Positions 34,529 to 43,602 of a DNA stretch of 64,000 nucleotides are shown in pieces; positions within the stretch are counted from its first letter, which is position 1, and each line of letters opens with the position of its first letter. Below the pieces are notes generated by a model that saw only the letters and a list, made by a program, of their open reading frames with translations, did no database searches and had not been told where the DNA came from. Position numbers and translations under genes: made by a program. The stretch is from Acidimicrobiaceae bacterium. Its GTDB lineage: Bacteria; Actinomycetota; Acidimicrobiia; Acidimicrobiales; RAAP-2. The stretch is from assembly GCA_027315315.1 (NCBI GenBank), contig DAHUYG010000033.1:62001-126000 (forward strand). The letters are read 5' to 3'.

Positions 34529-34601
34529 CGAAAGCCCGGGATGGACGTCACCCGGAGCGGGGCCGAGAGGGCCGATCCCTTCGGCCAGGGCCCAGGTGCG
34601 G

Positions 34602-35615
34602 CTACTCCGTCGAGAAGCGGAACACCGCGTGCTCGACCTCTGCCTCGGGCGGCCCGACGATGCGACGTTCGACGGGTCCCACGGCAGCAGCTTCGACGAC
34701 GGCGGGCCAGAACGACGAGGCCTCGTCGTTGGCGAGGTCGTGGCGGACCTCCCACTCCCCGGGCAGCGCCTCGAAGATGAGGGCGGCCACAACCCGACCG
34801 ATGCCACCGCGACGATGGGCCCGCAGCACGAAGAACTCCGAGACGTCGTGGCGGCCGTCCTCACATTCGCGCACCATCGCGAAGCCGGCGATCGCCTTGC
34901 CCTGGCGGATGATCCAGGCGTGCCGTTCGGGCTCGGTGAAGTAAGCGTCGAAATAGCGATAGGAGTAGCGCCCGTCCTCGCCGAGCTCCATCTGACGCCA
35001 TGCCGAGAACTCGTGGGTGTAAAGCTGTAGGAGGTTGCCGAGGAGCGTCCGTTGCTCTTCGCTCACCGGGTGGAGCCGCACTTCGGGGGGTGTCGCCGGC
35101 ACCACGATCCGCTCCAGCTCGAGCTCGTCTCGGACCACGATGCCATCGACTCGTGGGGGGATCCCCGGCTTCAACCGGCGCGCCTGGTCGATCGCCCCCG
35201 CGCGCAGTGCCGCCAACCGGAAGCCTCGTCGTTGGTAGAAGCCCAGTGCGGTGAGGTTGTCGTTGGTCGTCACGAGCCAGATCCTTCGACACCCCCGGCC
35301 CATGGCCACTTCGCTGGCGCGCTGAAGCAACACCGAGCCCGCACCCACTCCCTCTCGAAGGGCGTCCAGCGAGACGATCTCAAGCTCGTCGCGTTCGATG
35401 CAATAGGTGAGCAACCCGACTGGCACGCCGTCGGATTCGGCGATCAGCGAGGGGAGCGACCCGGCGTCGCGAACCCTTCCGCGGCTCACCATGGCCGGCG
35501 AGGCCCAGCGTTCGACCAGGACCTGCTCGATGAAGGCGCGATCCCCCGCCCGTCCCTCCCGCACATCCACCTCGGTAGCCTGCCGCACACGGCGACCCCG
35601 GACCGACGTTCGCAT
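34602..35615 (-). CDS. Protein with two GNAT acetyltransferase domains
   Basis: A 337-residue ORF. The N-terminal domain (residues ~20-155) ends in the RimI-like acetyl-CoA motif EGVGAGSVLL and TTNDNLTALGFYQRRGFRL. The C-terminal domain (residues ~180-337) has a DVSEFFVLRAHRRGGIGRVV loop and a FWPAVV helix. Tandem GNAT proteins often keep one active domain; here both motifs look good. The substrate is unknown. Start is uncertain: no ribosome site precedes the ATG at 35615, and the first domain might begin nearer residue 15. Confidence 0.8.
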   Translation of the reverse strand: MRTSVRGRRVRQATEVDVREGRAGDRAFIEQVLVERWASPAMVSRGRVRDAGSLPSLIAESDGVPVGLLTYCIERDELEIVSLDALREGVGAGSVLLQRASEVAMGRGCRRIWLVTTNDNLTALGFYQRRGFRLAALRAGAIDQARRLKPGIPPRVDGIVVRDELELERIVVPATPPEVRLHPVSEEQRTLLGNLLQLYTHEFSAWRQMELGEDGRYSYRYFDAYFTEPERHAWIIRQGKAIAGFAMVRECEDGRHDVSEFFVLRAHRRGGIGRVVAALIFEALPGEWEVRHDLANDEASSFWPAVVEAAAVGPVERRIVGPPEAEVEHAVFRFSTE

Positions 35616-35653
35616 CCGACCAGTCCGAACCCGGCGCTGGGGAGACCCGGGCC

Positions 35654-37130
35654 CTACCCGACCGCCTGTTGCACTGCGATCACGGTGGCACCGCTCACGG
35701 CGAGCGGACCGCCGAAGACGTCACCACTGGCCGAACCCGGCAGCGTCCCGAGGTACTGGCTGATGGATTGCCGTAGAGGAACACCGCCCACGAGGAGCAC
35801 CGGCCCGGACCGTCCACCCGTCGCCATGAAGACGCCCCCGGCCAACACGTCGGAGAAGAATCCGCTGGTAGCAACGCCGTAGTCGGTGGCCTTCGGGAAG
35901 AAGCGGGTAGCCACCGCGGCCGCGGTCCCATACAGGTCCTGGCCATACACACCGTTCGCCGGCGAGTCCGGCGCCGAGCGCAGCGAGCGGGCCGCCGATG
36001 GCGTATCTGGTGTCCGATGGGTGCGCCGCGAGGTAGGCGGAGGTCTCGGGGTTCTGGGTCGACCCGTTCGTGAGAAGGATCGCTCCATGGGCCTCGACGC
36101 ACGCCGGCACGGCCGAGAGGGCGTCATAGAAGCTGATCCCGGTCGCATCGAAGAGGGTCGAGGGGTTCCCAAGTTGCTCGGCGATGTCGACAGCCGTGGC
36201 GTACTCGTCGGTGCCGGCCTCGCGCACCACCCGATATCCGAGAGCCTGGAGCGTCATGTCGACTTGGGGACTGATCGCTAGATCCCCGCCGAGCACATTG
36301 ACCGGGGAGCCGCTCGGCAGCACCCATTGGATCTCGCCTTGGACCGCCGGGTCGAGGCCCGAGCTCTCCGAAGCGCTCTGGGTAATGAGCAGCGGGCCGT
36401 TGCACGAAGCGGCGAGCGGACCGCCGGCAAGCGCGTCGGAGAAGAAGTCGTTGTGCCAACACCACGCACCCCGCGGACCCGTCTGCGGGGAATGCCGCCA
36501 GCGACACCGCGATCGCCGTCTGCAGGGGACCGCTCCCATATAGCCGAGCGGTATTGGTCTGGACGACGGTGGCCGTGAACATCGAGTCCTCGGCGCCCTG
36601 GTAATGACCCGTCGCCAAGCAGGAACCCGTCCCGGGGCATGCGACGCTCACGAGCGCATCATTCGGTCCACCGCTGCTCTGCGGCGCCACAGCATCGGAG
36701 GGCAGCGGTCTCCTGGAGACCCGTTTGCACGGCGGACCCGGCGAGGTCCGTCACATAGGCCCCGACGGCGATGCACCGCCGGTTGACGCGCAGGAAATCA
36801 AGCTGAGGTACCAAGCGAGCGCCGACGACACGTCGGCGTCCGCTGGGAGGGGCAGGGCCTCGAAGCTCCAGGAGCCACCCGCGAGCGTCGCGACAGCAGG
36901 ATCGCTTCCTTGCTTGGCCAACCGGCAGATAGCTGGAGACGGTTACGCAAGCCTCCGGTGCCGAGCACGAGACGTCGCCGAGTCCGCCGAACTCGGTCGG
37001 AGCGGCGACCGAGTTCACCGCGATCTCGGTGTCGGCGCCTGCGGCGGGCGACGCTAGCGAAGAGGCGAGCGTGCCGCCGGCCGACACGACGGCGACCGCC
37101 AACAACGGACTGAAGTCTGCTCCACGCCAT
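35654..37130 (-). pseudogene. Frameshifted remnant of a secreted CWB2-repeat protein
   Basis: Translations of all three minus-strand frames must be joined to read this gene. A secretory-type N-terminus (LAVAVVSAGGTLASSLASPAAGA) leads to DVSCSAPEACVTVSSYLPVG, then SWSFEALPLPADADVSSALA, CIAVGAYVTDLAGSAVQTGL, SACPGTGSCLATGHYQG-like text, and finally CWB2 cell-wall-binding repeats (NDFFSDALAGGPLAA; GVATSGFFSDVLAGGVFMA). I count at least five frame changes over 1.4 kb. CWB2 (PF04122) repeats anchor surface proteins to wall polymers. Decay or local sequencing error are both possible, but neighbouring genes are clean. Confidence 0.75.
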
Positions 37131-37333
37131 TACGACTCAAGGTAGGGAGGCGGCACCGGGGCCGCCATCACCGTGGGGGTGGTTCTGCCTACCCTTCCGG
37201 GTTGGAAGCGCCCCCTTCTCGGATTGATCGCGAATAGGGACGTATGGCCGCGGATTCGGTGGGCCATAGTCACTCGTATTCGAACCTGCCCGAGCTGCAG
37301 GAGCGGATCAGGTCCCTGTTCGGAGACTGAGAT

Positions 37334-37597
37334 TCAACGCGGATCGGTCGTGTACGCAACGGACCGGTGTCGGACAGCGAGTACGCGCACCAGGCGCTGA
37401 TCGTCGTCGACTTGGTAGACGATTCGATACGTGCCGACTCGAAGGGACCGCAGTCCGCGTAGCCGTCCCCGAAGCAAGTGACCCGCCCCGGGCTTACGCT
37501 CGAGAAGCCCGAGAGCCTCCACCACGGCGTCGGAGAGCGGCGAGACGAGGTCAACGATCTCCCTGCGCGCGCGCCGGGCGAGCTCGGCCCGACTCAC
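37334..37597 (-). CDS. RelE/ParE-family toxin
   Basis: An 87-residue basic protein with the RelE/ParE pattern: SRAELARRARREIVDLV, a central GHLLRGRLRGLRSLRVGTYRIVYQVDD (quoted in part) and a C-terminal RLVRVLAVRHRSVAY strand. Such toxins cleave mRNA on the ribosome or inhibit gyrase; which applies is not visible. The ATG overlaps the antitoxin stop by 4 nt (ATGA). Confidence 0.88.
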   Translation of the reverse strand: MSRAELARRARREIVDLVSPLSDAVVEALGLLERKPGAGHLLRGRLRGLRSLRVGTYRIVYQVDDDQRLVRVLAVRHRSVAYTTDPR

Positions 37598-37875
37598 CTT
37601 CTACGGCGCGACTGCAGTTCCCGGCGGAGGTCGTCGAGCGTCACCGTCTCGCCACGATCTACTTCGCTCCGCCCCTCGTCAATGGCGGCCATCGTCTCGG
37701 CGTCCGACAAGATCTCCGCGGTCTCCTCCAAAGCCTCGTACTCATCCACTGGGACGAGGACGGCCGCCGGACGACCGTGGCGGGTAACGATGACGTGTTC
37801 ACGCAAGTCGGCAACCTGGTCGATGACCTGGCTGAGCTCAGCACGAAGCTCACGGACGGGGACGGTTTTGCTCAT
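37594..37875 (-). CDS. Phd/YefM-family antitoxin
   Basis: A 93-residue antitoxin with the Phd/YefM DNA-binding N-terminus (VPVRELRAELSQVIDQVAD and VIVTRHGRPAAVLVPVDEYE) and an acidic toxin-binding C-terminus. I moved the start from the 202-residue track version to the ATG at 37875, because upstream sequence is tRNA-Tyr. There is no clear Shine-Dalgarno site. Phd/YefM proteins bind palindromes in their own promoter, and a perfect one is just upstream. Confidence 0.88.
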   Translation of the reverse strand: MSKTVPVRELRAELSQVIDQVADLREHVIVTRHGRPAAVLVPVDEYEALEETAEILSDAETMAAIDEGRSEVDRGETVTLDDLRRELQSRRRR

Positions 37876-37879
37876 GCAG

Positions 37880-37905
37880 AATGTGTACCATAATAAGTAC
37901 ACATT
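37880..37905 (-). promoter_or_regulatory. Operator and -10 region of the toxin-antitoxin genes
   Basis: A perfect 9-bp inverted repeat, AATGTGTAC/GTACACATT, with an 8-nt AT-rich spacer. The spacer and right arm contain TATTAT (37890-37895), the likely -10, so a bound antitoxin would block the polymerase. It is the most AT-rich spot in the neighbourhood. Confidence 0.75.
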
Positions 37906-37908
37906 GGC

Positions 37909-37993
37909 TGGTGGGCCGGGAGGGATTCGAACCCCCGTAGGCTGTGCCGGCAGATTTACAGTCTGCTTCCTTTGGCCACTCGGACACCGACCC
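37909..37993 (-). tRNA. tRNA-Tyr (GTA anticodon)
   Basis: A long-variable-arm (class II) tRNA: acceptor GGGTCGG/CCGGCCC with one G-U pair, anticodon stem GCAGA/TCTGC with loop CTGTAAA (GTA), and T arm GGTTCGAATCC. The CCA end is encoded at 37909-37911. The toxin-antitoxin promoter begins within 5 nt of its 3' end. Confidence 0.95.
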
Positions 37994-38058
37994 GCCCGAG
38001 AGGCTAGCCAACCCGGGGAACCCTCTTCGCCGGGGGGAGGGACCGTCGGGGCCGGCGG

Positions 38059-38064
38059 TACGCT
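38059..38064 (+). promoter_or_regulatory. Leaderless -10 element of yajQ
   Basis: TACGCT is 6 nt before the ATG at 38071, with no Shine-Dalgarno motif. Confidence 0.5.
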
Positions 38065-38070
38065 TCGTTT

Positions 38071-38559
38071 ATGCCCACCTTCGACATCGTCTCCGAGGTC
38101 GATATGCAGGAGATTCGCAACGCAGTCGACCAGGCGAACCGAGAGGCGTCGACCCGGTTCGACTTCAAGAACACGGACTCTGCGATCGAGCTCGGGGACC
38201 ACGAGCTGGTGCTGCGCTCCTCAACCGAGGACCGGCTGAAGGCCCTCCGCCAGGTGCTCCAAGAGAAGATCGTCAAGCGCCAGGTCTCCCTGAAGGCCCT
38301 CGACGAGGGCAAGGTCGAGGAGGCTTCCCATGGTGCTGCCCGCCAGCGGATCGCGATCAAGGCCGGGATATCGAGCGACAACGCCCGCGAGGTCAACAAG
38401 TTCATCAAGGCGCTTGGCCTCAAGGGCGTGAACTCCCAGACCCAGGGTGACCAGATCCGCGTGTCGGGCAAGAAGCGCGACGACCTTCAGGCAATCATCG
38501 CCGCCTGCAAGGAGAAGGACTTCGGCATCCCCCTGCAGTTCAACAACTTCAGGGACTGA
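38071..38559 (+). CDS. yajQ: YajQ-family nucleotide-binding protein
   Basis: A 162-residue YajQ protein: MPTFDIVSEVDMQEIRNAVDQ, RFDFKNTDSAIEL, and the C-terminal RVSGKKRDDLQAIIAACKEKDF. Family members bind nucleotides and, in some Gram-negative bacteria, cyclic di-GMP; the role in actinobacteria is unclear. Length is exactly the family norm. It converges on cobT with an 11-bp overlap of coding ends. Confidence 0.93.
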   Translation: MPTFDIVSEVDMQEIRNAVDQANREASTRFDFKNTDSAIELGDHELVLRSSTEDRLKALRQVLQEKIVKRQVSLKALDEGKVEEASHGAARQRIAIKAGISSDNAREVNKFIKALGLKGVNSQTQGDQIRVSGKKRDDLQAIIAACKEKDFGIPLQFNNFRD

Positions 38560-39628
38560 TCCCTTCGGCGGGGCCCTCGCTGACCCCAGCGGAGTCGAAG
38601 GTCGCCATGTCGCGGAGCACCTTGGCCGCGGCCTGCAGGACCGGCAAAGCCAGGCACGCTCCGGTCCCCTCGCCGAGCCGCAAACCGAGGTCGAGGAGCG
38701 GCACCAGGCCGAGGTGGTCGAGCGCCGCGGTCGCCCCCGGCTCGGTGGAGCGGTGCCCCGCCACCATGTAGCCGACGGTCTCGGGCACGATCGCCGCAGC
38801 GACAAGCGCGGCCGCCGACGCGATGACGCCGTCGAGCAGCACCGGAACGCGGGCGCCGGCGCCGCCCACGATGTAGCCGGCGAGCGCTGCGATCTCGAGC
38901 CCGCCGACCGACGCCAGAAGATCGACCGGCTCGTTTGCGCCCTCGTCTCTTGCGCGCTCGATCGCCCTCGCCACGATCTCGACCTTGCGGTGCATGCGCT
39001 CGTCGTCGATCCCGGTCCCGCGGCCGGTGACCTCCGCCGGGCTCCGCGAGCACAGGATCGAGATGAGTGCGGCGGACGGCGTCGTGTTGCCGATCCCCAT
39101 GTCCCCGGTCAGCAGACAGCGGTGTCCGTCTTGAACCAGCTCCGCCGCCAGCTGCGCACCCACGTCGAGTGCGCGCTCCGCCTCGGCCCTGGTCATCGCG
39201 GGCTCCTTGGCGAGGTTGGCCGTGCCCGGGCGGACCTTGGCCCGCCGGAGCCCCGGGATGTCCCCGAGCTCGCTCGCGACGCCGACGTCGACCACCACGA
39301 CATCAGCCCCGACGTGTCCCGCGAGGACGTTGACCGCGGCCCCGCCCGAGCCGAAGTTCGCCACCATCTGCGCGGTGACCGCCTGGGGCCACGGCGAGAT
39401 GCCCTCCGCCAGCACACCGTGATCACCGGCGAAGACTGCGACCGCTGCGGTCTCGGGCACCGGTGGCGGACACGTCCGCGCGATCGCGCAGAGCTGCACG
39501 CCGGCGTCCTCGAGGCGCCCGAGGGAGCCGGGCGGTTTGGTCAGGCGATCGTGGAGTGAACGGGCCTCGGCCGCGGCCCCCGTGTCGGTCGGAACGACGC
39601 GAGCGCTGGCATCACCGAAGCCCGACAT
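38549..39628 (-). CDS. cobT: Nicotinate-nucleotide-dimethylbenzimidazole phosphoribosyltransferase
   Basis: A 359-residue CobT, which makes alpha-ribazole phosphate for the lower ligand of cobalamin. Visible are LTKPPGSLGRLEDAGVQLC, VFAGDHGV, GDMGIGNTTPSAALI and the catalytic Glu in LRLGEGTGACLALP. No other cobalamin gene is near. The window also has a B12-dependent mutase (60210-62189) that would use the product. It overlaps gtrA at its start by 17 nt, so the two are probably co-transcribed. Confidence 0.94.
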   Translation of the reverse strand: MSGFGDASARVVPTDTGAAAEARSLHDRLTKPPGSLGRLEDAGVQLCAIARTCPPPVPETAAVAVFAGDHGVLAEGISPWPQAVTAQMVANFGSGGAAVNVLAGHVGADVVVVDVGVASELGDIPGLRRAKVRPGTANLAKEPAMTRAEAERALDVGAQLAAELVQDGHRCLLTGDMGIGNTTPSAALISILCSRSPAEVTGRGTGIDDERMHRKVEIVARAIERARDEGANEPVDLLASVGGLEIAALAGYIVGGAGARVPVLLDGVIASAAALVAAAIVPETVGYMVAGHRSTEPGATAALDHLGLVPLLDLGLRLGEGTGACLALPVLQAAAKVLRDMATFDSAGVSEGPAEGISP

Positions 39629-40145
39629 CGCCGGAGACCTCCCGGTCCTCCTCTTCGAGGTGCTCGTCGATCTCCTCGGCCAGGCTCGGGACGTGGAACA
39701 GCCGGTTGAAGAGCATCAGCTTCGCGATCCAGAAGATGCCGAAGCTGATCAGGTTGGCCGCCACCACGAGGACCGTCTGCTCCAGGTGGGCGTGCGGGCC
39801 ATGCAGGTGGTGCCCGATGTTCTTGGCGACCGTCGCGCCGACGATCGAAAACGCGATGCCGAAGGTCGACATCGCCCAGAACGGGATGACCTCCTTGGTC
39901 AGGTGCGAGCGACCACTCTTGCCCCAGGCCCAGCTCCGGTTCAACCAATAGGAGGGGAAGGTGGCGACGACGTTGGCGAAGACCGTGTCTTGGACCTCGC
40001 TGTGCTTGAAGATGAAGCCATAGACGATCGCGAGCACCGAGAGTGACACGGCGGTCGAGATCACCGAGACCATTGAGTAGCGGAAGATCTTCCGTCCCTC
40101 ACGGGTGTTCAGCCACCGCGCGAGGCGCTCGATGAGTTCGGGCAT
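39612..40145 (-). CDS. GtrA-family membrane protein
   Basis: A 177-residue protein with four hydrophobic segments (about residues 23-45, 54-72, 88-110, 122-143) typical of GtrA, which is involved in transferring or flipping polyprenyl-linked sugars for wall polysaccharides. I use the ATG at 40145 (MPELIERL), not the GTG nine bases upstream, because TAGAGT is 7 nt before it. The C-terminal 25 residues are acidic. The stop lies inside the cobT start. Confidence 0.83.
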   Translation of the reverse strand: MPELIERLARWLNTREGRKIFRYSMVSVISTAVSLSVLAIVYGFIFKHSEVQDTVFANVVATFPSYWLNRSWAWGKSGRSHLTKEVIPFWAMSTFGIAFSIVGATVAKNIGHHLHGPHAHLEQTVLVVAANLISFGIFWIAKLMLFNRLFHVPSLAEEIDEHLEEEDREVSGDVGLR

Positions 40146-40152
40146 TCCCTCC

Positions 40153-40158
40153 ACTCTA
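40153..40158 (-). promoter_or_regulatory. Leaderless -10 element of the gtrA-cobT unit
   Basis: TAGAGT on the minus strand, 7 nt before the ATG at 40145. Confidence 0.5.
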
Positions 40159-40225
40159 TCCGGGCGGTCGGCGCCTCCACCGGCTGGGCCAGGAAGGACG
40201 GGTCAGCGGGCCCGCCGCGGGCTGC

Positions 40226-40231
40226 TTACAT
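40226..40231 (+). promoter_or_regulatory. Possible leaderless -10 element of tesB
   Basis: TTACAT is 7 nt before the ATG at 40239. Its first base departs from TANNNT, so this is the weakest of the set. Confidence 0.3.
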
Positions 40232-40238
40232 GGTCCAG

Positions 40239-41102
40239 ATGAGCGATGCCCTCGACCGGCTGGTCCACCTCCTCGACCTCGAGCCCATCGAGGTGAACAT
40301 CTTCCGGGGCACGCAGCCCGACGAGGAGCGCCAGCGGGTCTTCGGGGGGCAGGTCGCCGCCCAAGCCCTCATGGCCGCCGGCCGCACTGTCACCCACGGT
40401 GACGTCCACTCCCTGCACTCCTACTTTCTGCGGCCGGGCGACCCGGCCATCCCCATCCTCTACGAGGTCGACCGGATCCGGGACGGCCGGTCGTTCACCA
40501 CCCGCCGGGTGGTGGCGATCCAACACGGCGAGGCGATCTTCAACTTGGAGGCGTCGTTCCACGTCGAAGAGGAGGGACCCGAGCATCAGATCGCGATGCC
40601 CGAGGTGCCGGACCCCGAGACGCTCCCGACCCTCACCGAGCGGCTCGAGCAGTGGAAGGACCAGCTGGGCTCCTGGTACGACCGCCCGCATCCGATCGAC
40701 CAGCGCTACATCGGGACCATCCCGTGGTCACCGAGGGTCGAGGACCCCGATCCGCGCCAGCGGATCTGGGTGCGGGCCGACGGCCGCCTCGACGACGACC
40801 CCTTGCTGCACGCCTGCGTAGCCACCTACGCCTCAGATCTGTCGCTCTACGACACGATCGTGCGCCCCCATGAGGTGCACTGGGACGAGGCGAGGTTCAT
40901 GGGAGCGAGCCTCGACCACTGCATGTGGTTCCACCACCGCCTCCGGGCCGACGAATGGCTCCTCTACGACACCGACTCACCGATCGCGACCGGGGCGCGC
41001 GGCCTCGCCCGGGGCTTCTTCTTCGAGCGCTCGGGCCGGCTCGCAGTCTCGGTCGCCCAGGAGGGCCTGGCCCGGATCCTGGGGGCGGTACCGAGTCGCT
41101 GA
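40239..41102 (+). CDS. tesB: Acyl-CoA thioesterase II
   Basis: A 287-residue double-hotdog thioesterase. The first domain has NIFRGTQPDEERQRVFGGQVAAQA; the second has ASLDHCMWFHHRLRADEW and the end SVAQEGLARI with the Gln expected of TesB. It hydrolyses medium and long acyl-CoAs. The start (MSDALDRL) is preferred over the ATG nine bases upstream on family alignment and spacing. It meets citrate synthase tail to tail with no gap. Confidence 0.92.
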   Translation: MSDALDRLVHLLDLEPIEVNIFRGTQPDEERQRVFGGQVAAQALMAAGRTVTHGDVHSLHSYFLRPGDPAIPILYEVDRIRDGRSFTTRRVVAIQHGEAIFNLEASFHVEEEGPEHQIAMPEVPDPETLPTLTERLEQWKDQLGSWYDRPHPIDQRYIGTIPWSPRVEDPDPRQRIWVRADGRLDDDPLLHACVATYASDLSLYDTIVRPHEVHWDEARFMGASLDHCMWFHHRLRADEWLLYDTDSPIATGARGLARGFFFERSGRLAVSVAQEGLARILGAVPSR

Positions 41103-42371
<1,269 letters not shown>

Positions 42372-42416
42372 GCCCCTGATTCCTCCTGGACCTCGAAAAA
42401 TTCCGCCGAGCTGATC

Positions 42417-43547
42417 CTACGGCGCGGCGGCGGGAGTCCGGGCACAGCGGGCGTTGCTCTTTGCCGATCCGTAGGAGGCGACGACGATCGTGGCCCCGTC
42501 CGGCGCCGGAGCAGGCGATTGACCAGGGGGGGAGCCGAGCGTGACCGTCAGGTTGTAGGTGGTGCCGGGTGAGACCGGCATCGCCGGGAGGCCGAGCGCT
42601 TCGCTGCGCGCCGGGGCCAGGGTGACGAGCTTCTTCACGACGAAGGGTGCTCCGCCGCTCACGCTCTGAACCGTCGCTTGGACGGGGACCTCCCGGACCA
42701 CAACCGACCCCTGATTGCGGACCACCGCGGTCACCCGAAGCGTGCAGGTGGGGGGCACCGCTGACGCACCGGCCGGGATCGCTTGGGACTGGCCGGTGGA
42801 GGTCGGAGCCGGCGGGAGCACCGGCGGGTCGAGGGCCACCGCCTCCAGATCCACCTCGACGAGCGCGTCGAGGTTGCGCGCCGAGCTCAACTGGTTCACG
42901 AGGGTGTCGACGTTGCCAGACCCCCAGACGGTCGGTGTCGGCACCCAGACCGACGCCGGCAGCCGGGACCCGCCGGGCGCCTTGGCGAAGAGCTGCCTGG
43001 CCACGCGATACGAGCTGTCGGCGCTGAGGAGCAGGGCACCGGCCGATCCAAGCTTCTGCTCGGCTTGGGTCGCAGTAAGCACCGGCGGCGGATCGGGCGA
43101 GGCTTGAGGCCCGGTCTGGGCGTCGGACGTAGGCGTGAGCCGCAGGAGGCCGTCCACCGCGCTCCGGAGGACCGACGCGGCGGTCGCCCGCTTGCGCATG
43201 GCGGCAGCGAAGTCGTCGGTGATCCCCGCGTCGACCGACGACGCGTCGGAGCTCGACCGTTCCACCGCATCGGCGCCGGCGACGAGGCTGTCGAGCGCCT
43301 GGGTCAGCTCGGCGCGGTTGTAGCCCGGCGCCTGATCCACCACGGTCCGCAGCTGCGCCCCGACCTGGTTCGACTGGGTGACGAGGACCCGGACCTGGGC
43401 CGCGAAGGATTGGTCGATCGTGGCCCGGTAGGAGCCGGAGGAGCGACCGACCGATGCGAGGCCCCCGACGACCAAAAAGAGGGCGATCGCACCCACGGCA
43501 AGCAGGAAGACGAAGGGCCTCAGATCGCGGCGGGAGCCCGGCGACAT
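42417..43547 (-). CDS. Membrane-anchored protein of unknown function
   Basis: A 376-residue protein. A basic N-terminus is followed by one transmembrane helix (about residues 12-30), after which the chain is probably extracytoplasmic. The middle is helical (residues 40-190) and Ser/Ala-rich, then a Pro-rich linker, then a beta-rich C-terminal domain resembling an Ig-like or CARDB fold (TCTLRVTAVVRNQGSVVVRE). I do not recognise a family. It is 55 nt downstream of the sulfoquinovose-synthase homologue. TAGCGT is 9 nt before the ATG. Confidence 0.75.
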   Translation of the reverse strand: MSPGSRRDLRPFVFLLAVGAIALFLVVGGLASVGRSSGSYRATIDQSFAAQVRVLVTQSNQVGAQLRTVVDQAPGYNRAELTQALDSLVAGADAVERSSSDASSVDAGITDDFAAAMRKRATAASVLRSAVDGLLRLTPTSDAQTGPQASPDPPPVLTATQAEQKLGSAGALLLSADSSYRVARQLFAKAPGGSRLPASVWVPTPTVWGSGNVDTLVNQLSSARNLDALVEVDLEAVALDPPVLPPAPTSTGQSQAIPAGASAVPPTCTLRVTAVVRNQGSVVVREVPVQATVQSVSGGAPFVVKKLVTLAPARSEALGLPAMPVSPGTTYNLTVTLGSPPGQSPAPAPDGATIVVASYGSAKSNARCARTPAAAP

Positions 43548-43602
43548 CGGGGATCGACGCTACTGCGAGTGCGAAGGCGGGCCCCGGGCGGGGCCTGCGC
43601 GC

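Noticed and set aside
37244-37330. Plus-strand 27-aa ORF ending in LPELQERIRSLFGD
   Set aside because: Too short, without a promoter or ribosome site of quality; not distinguishable from chance.
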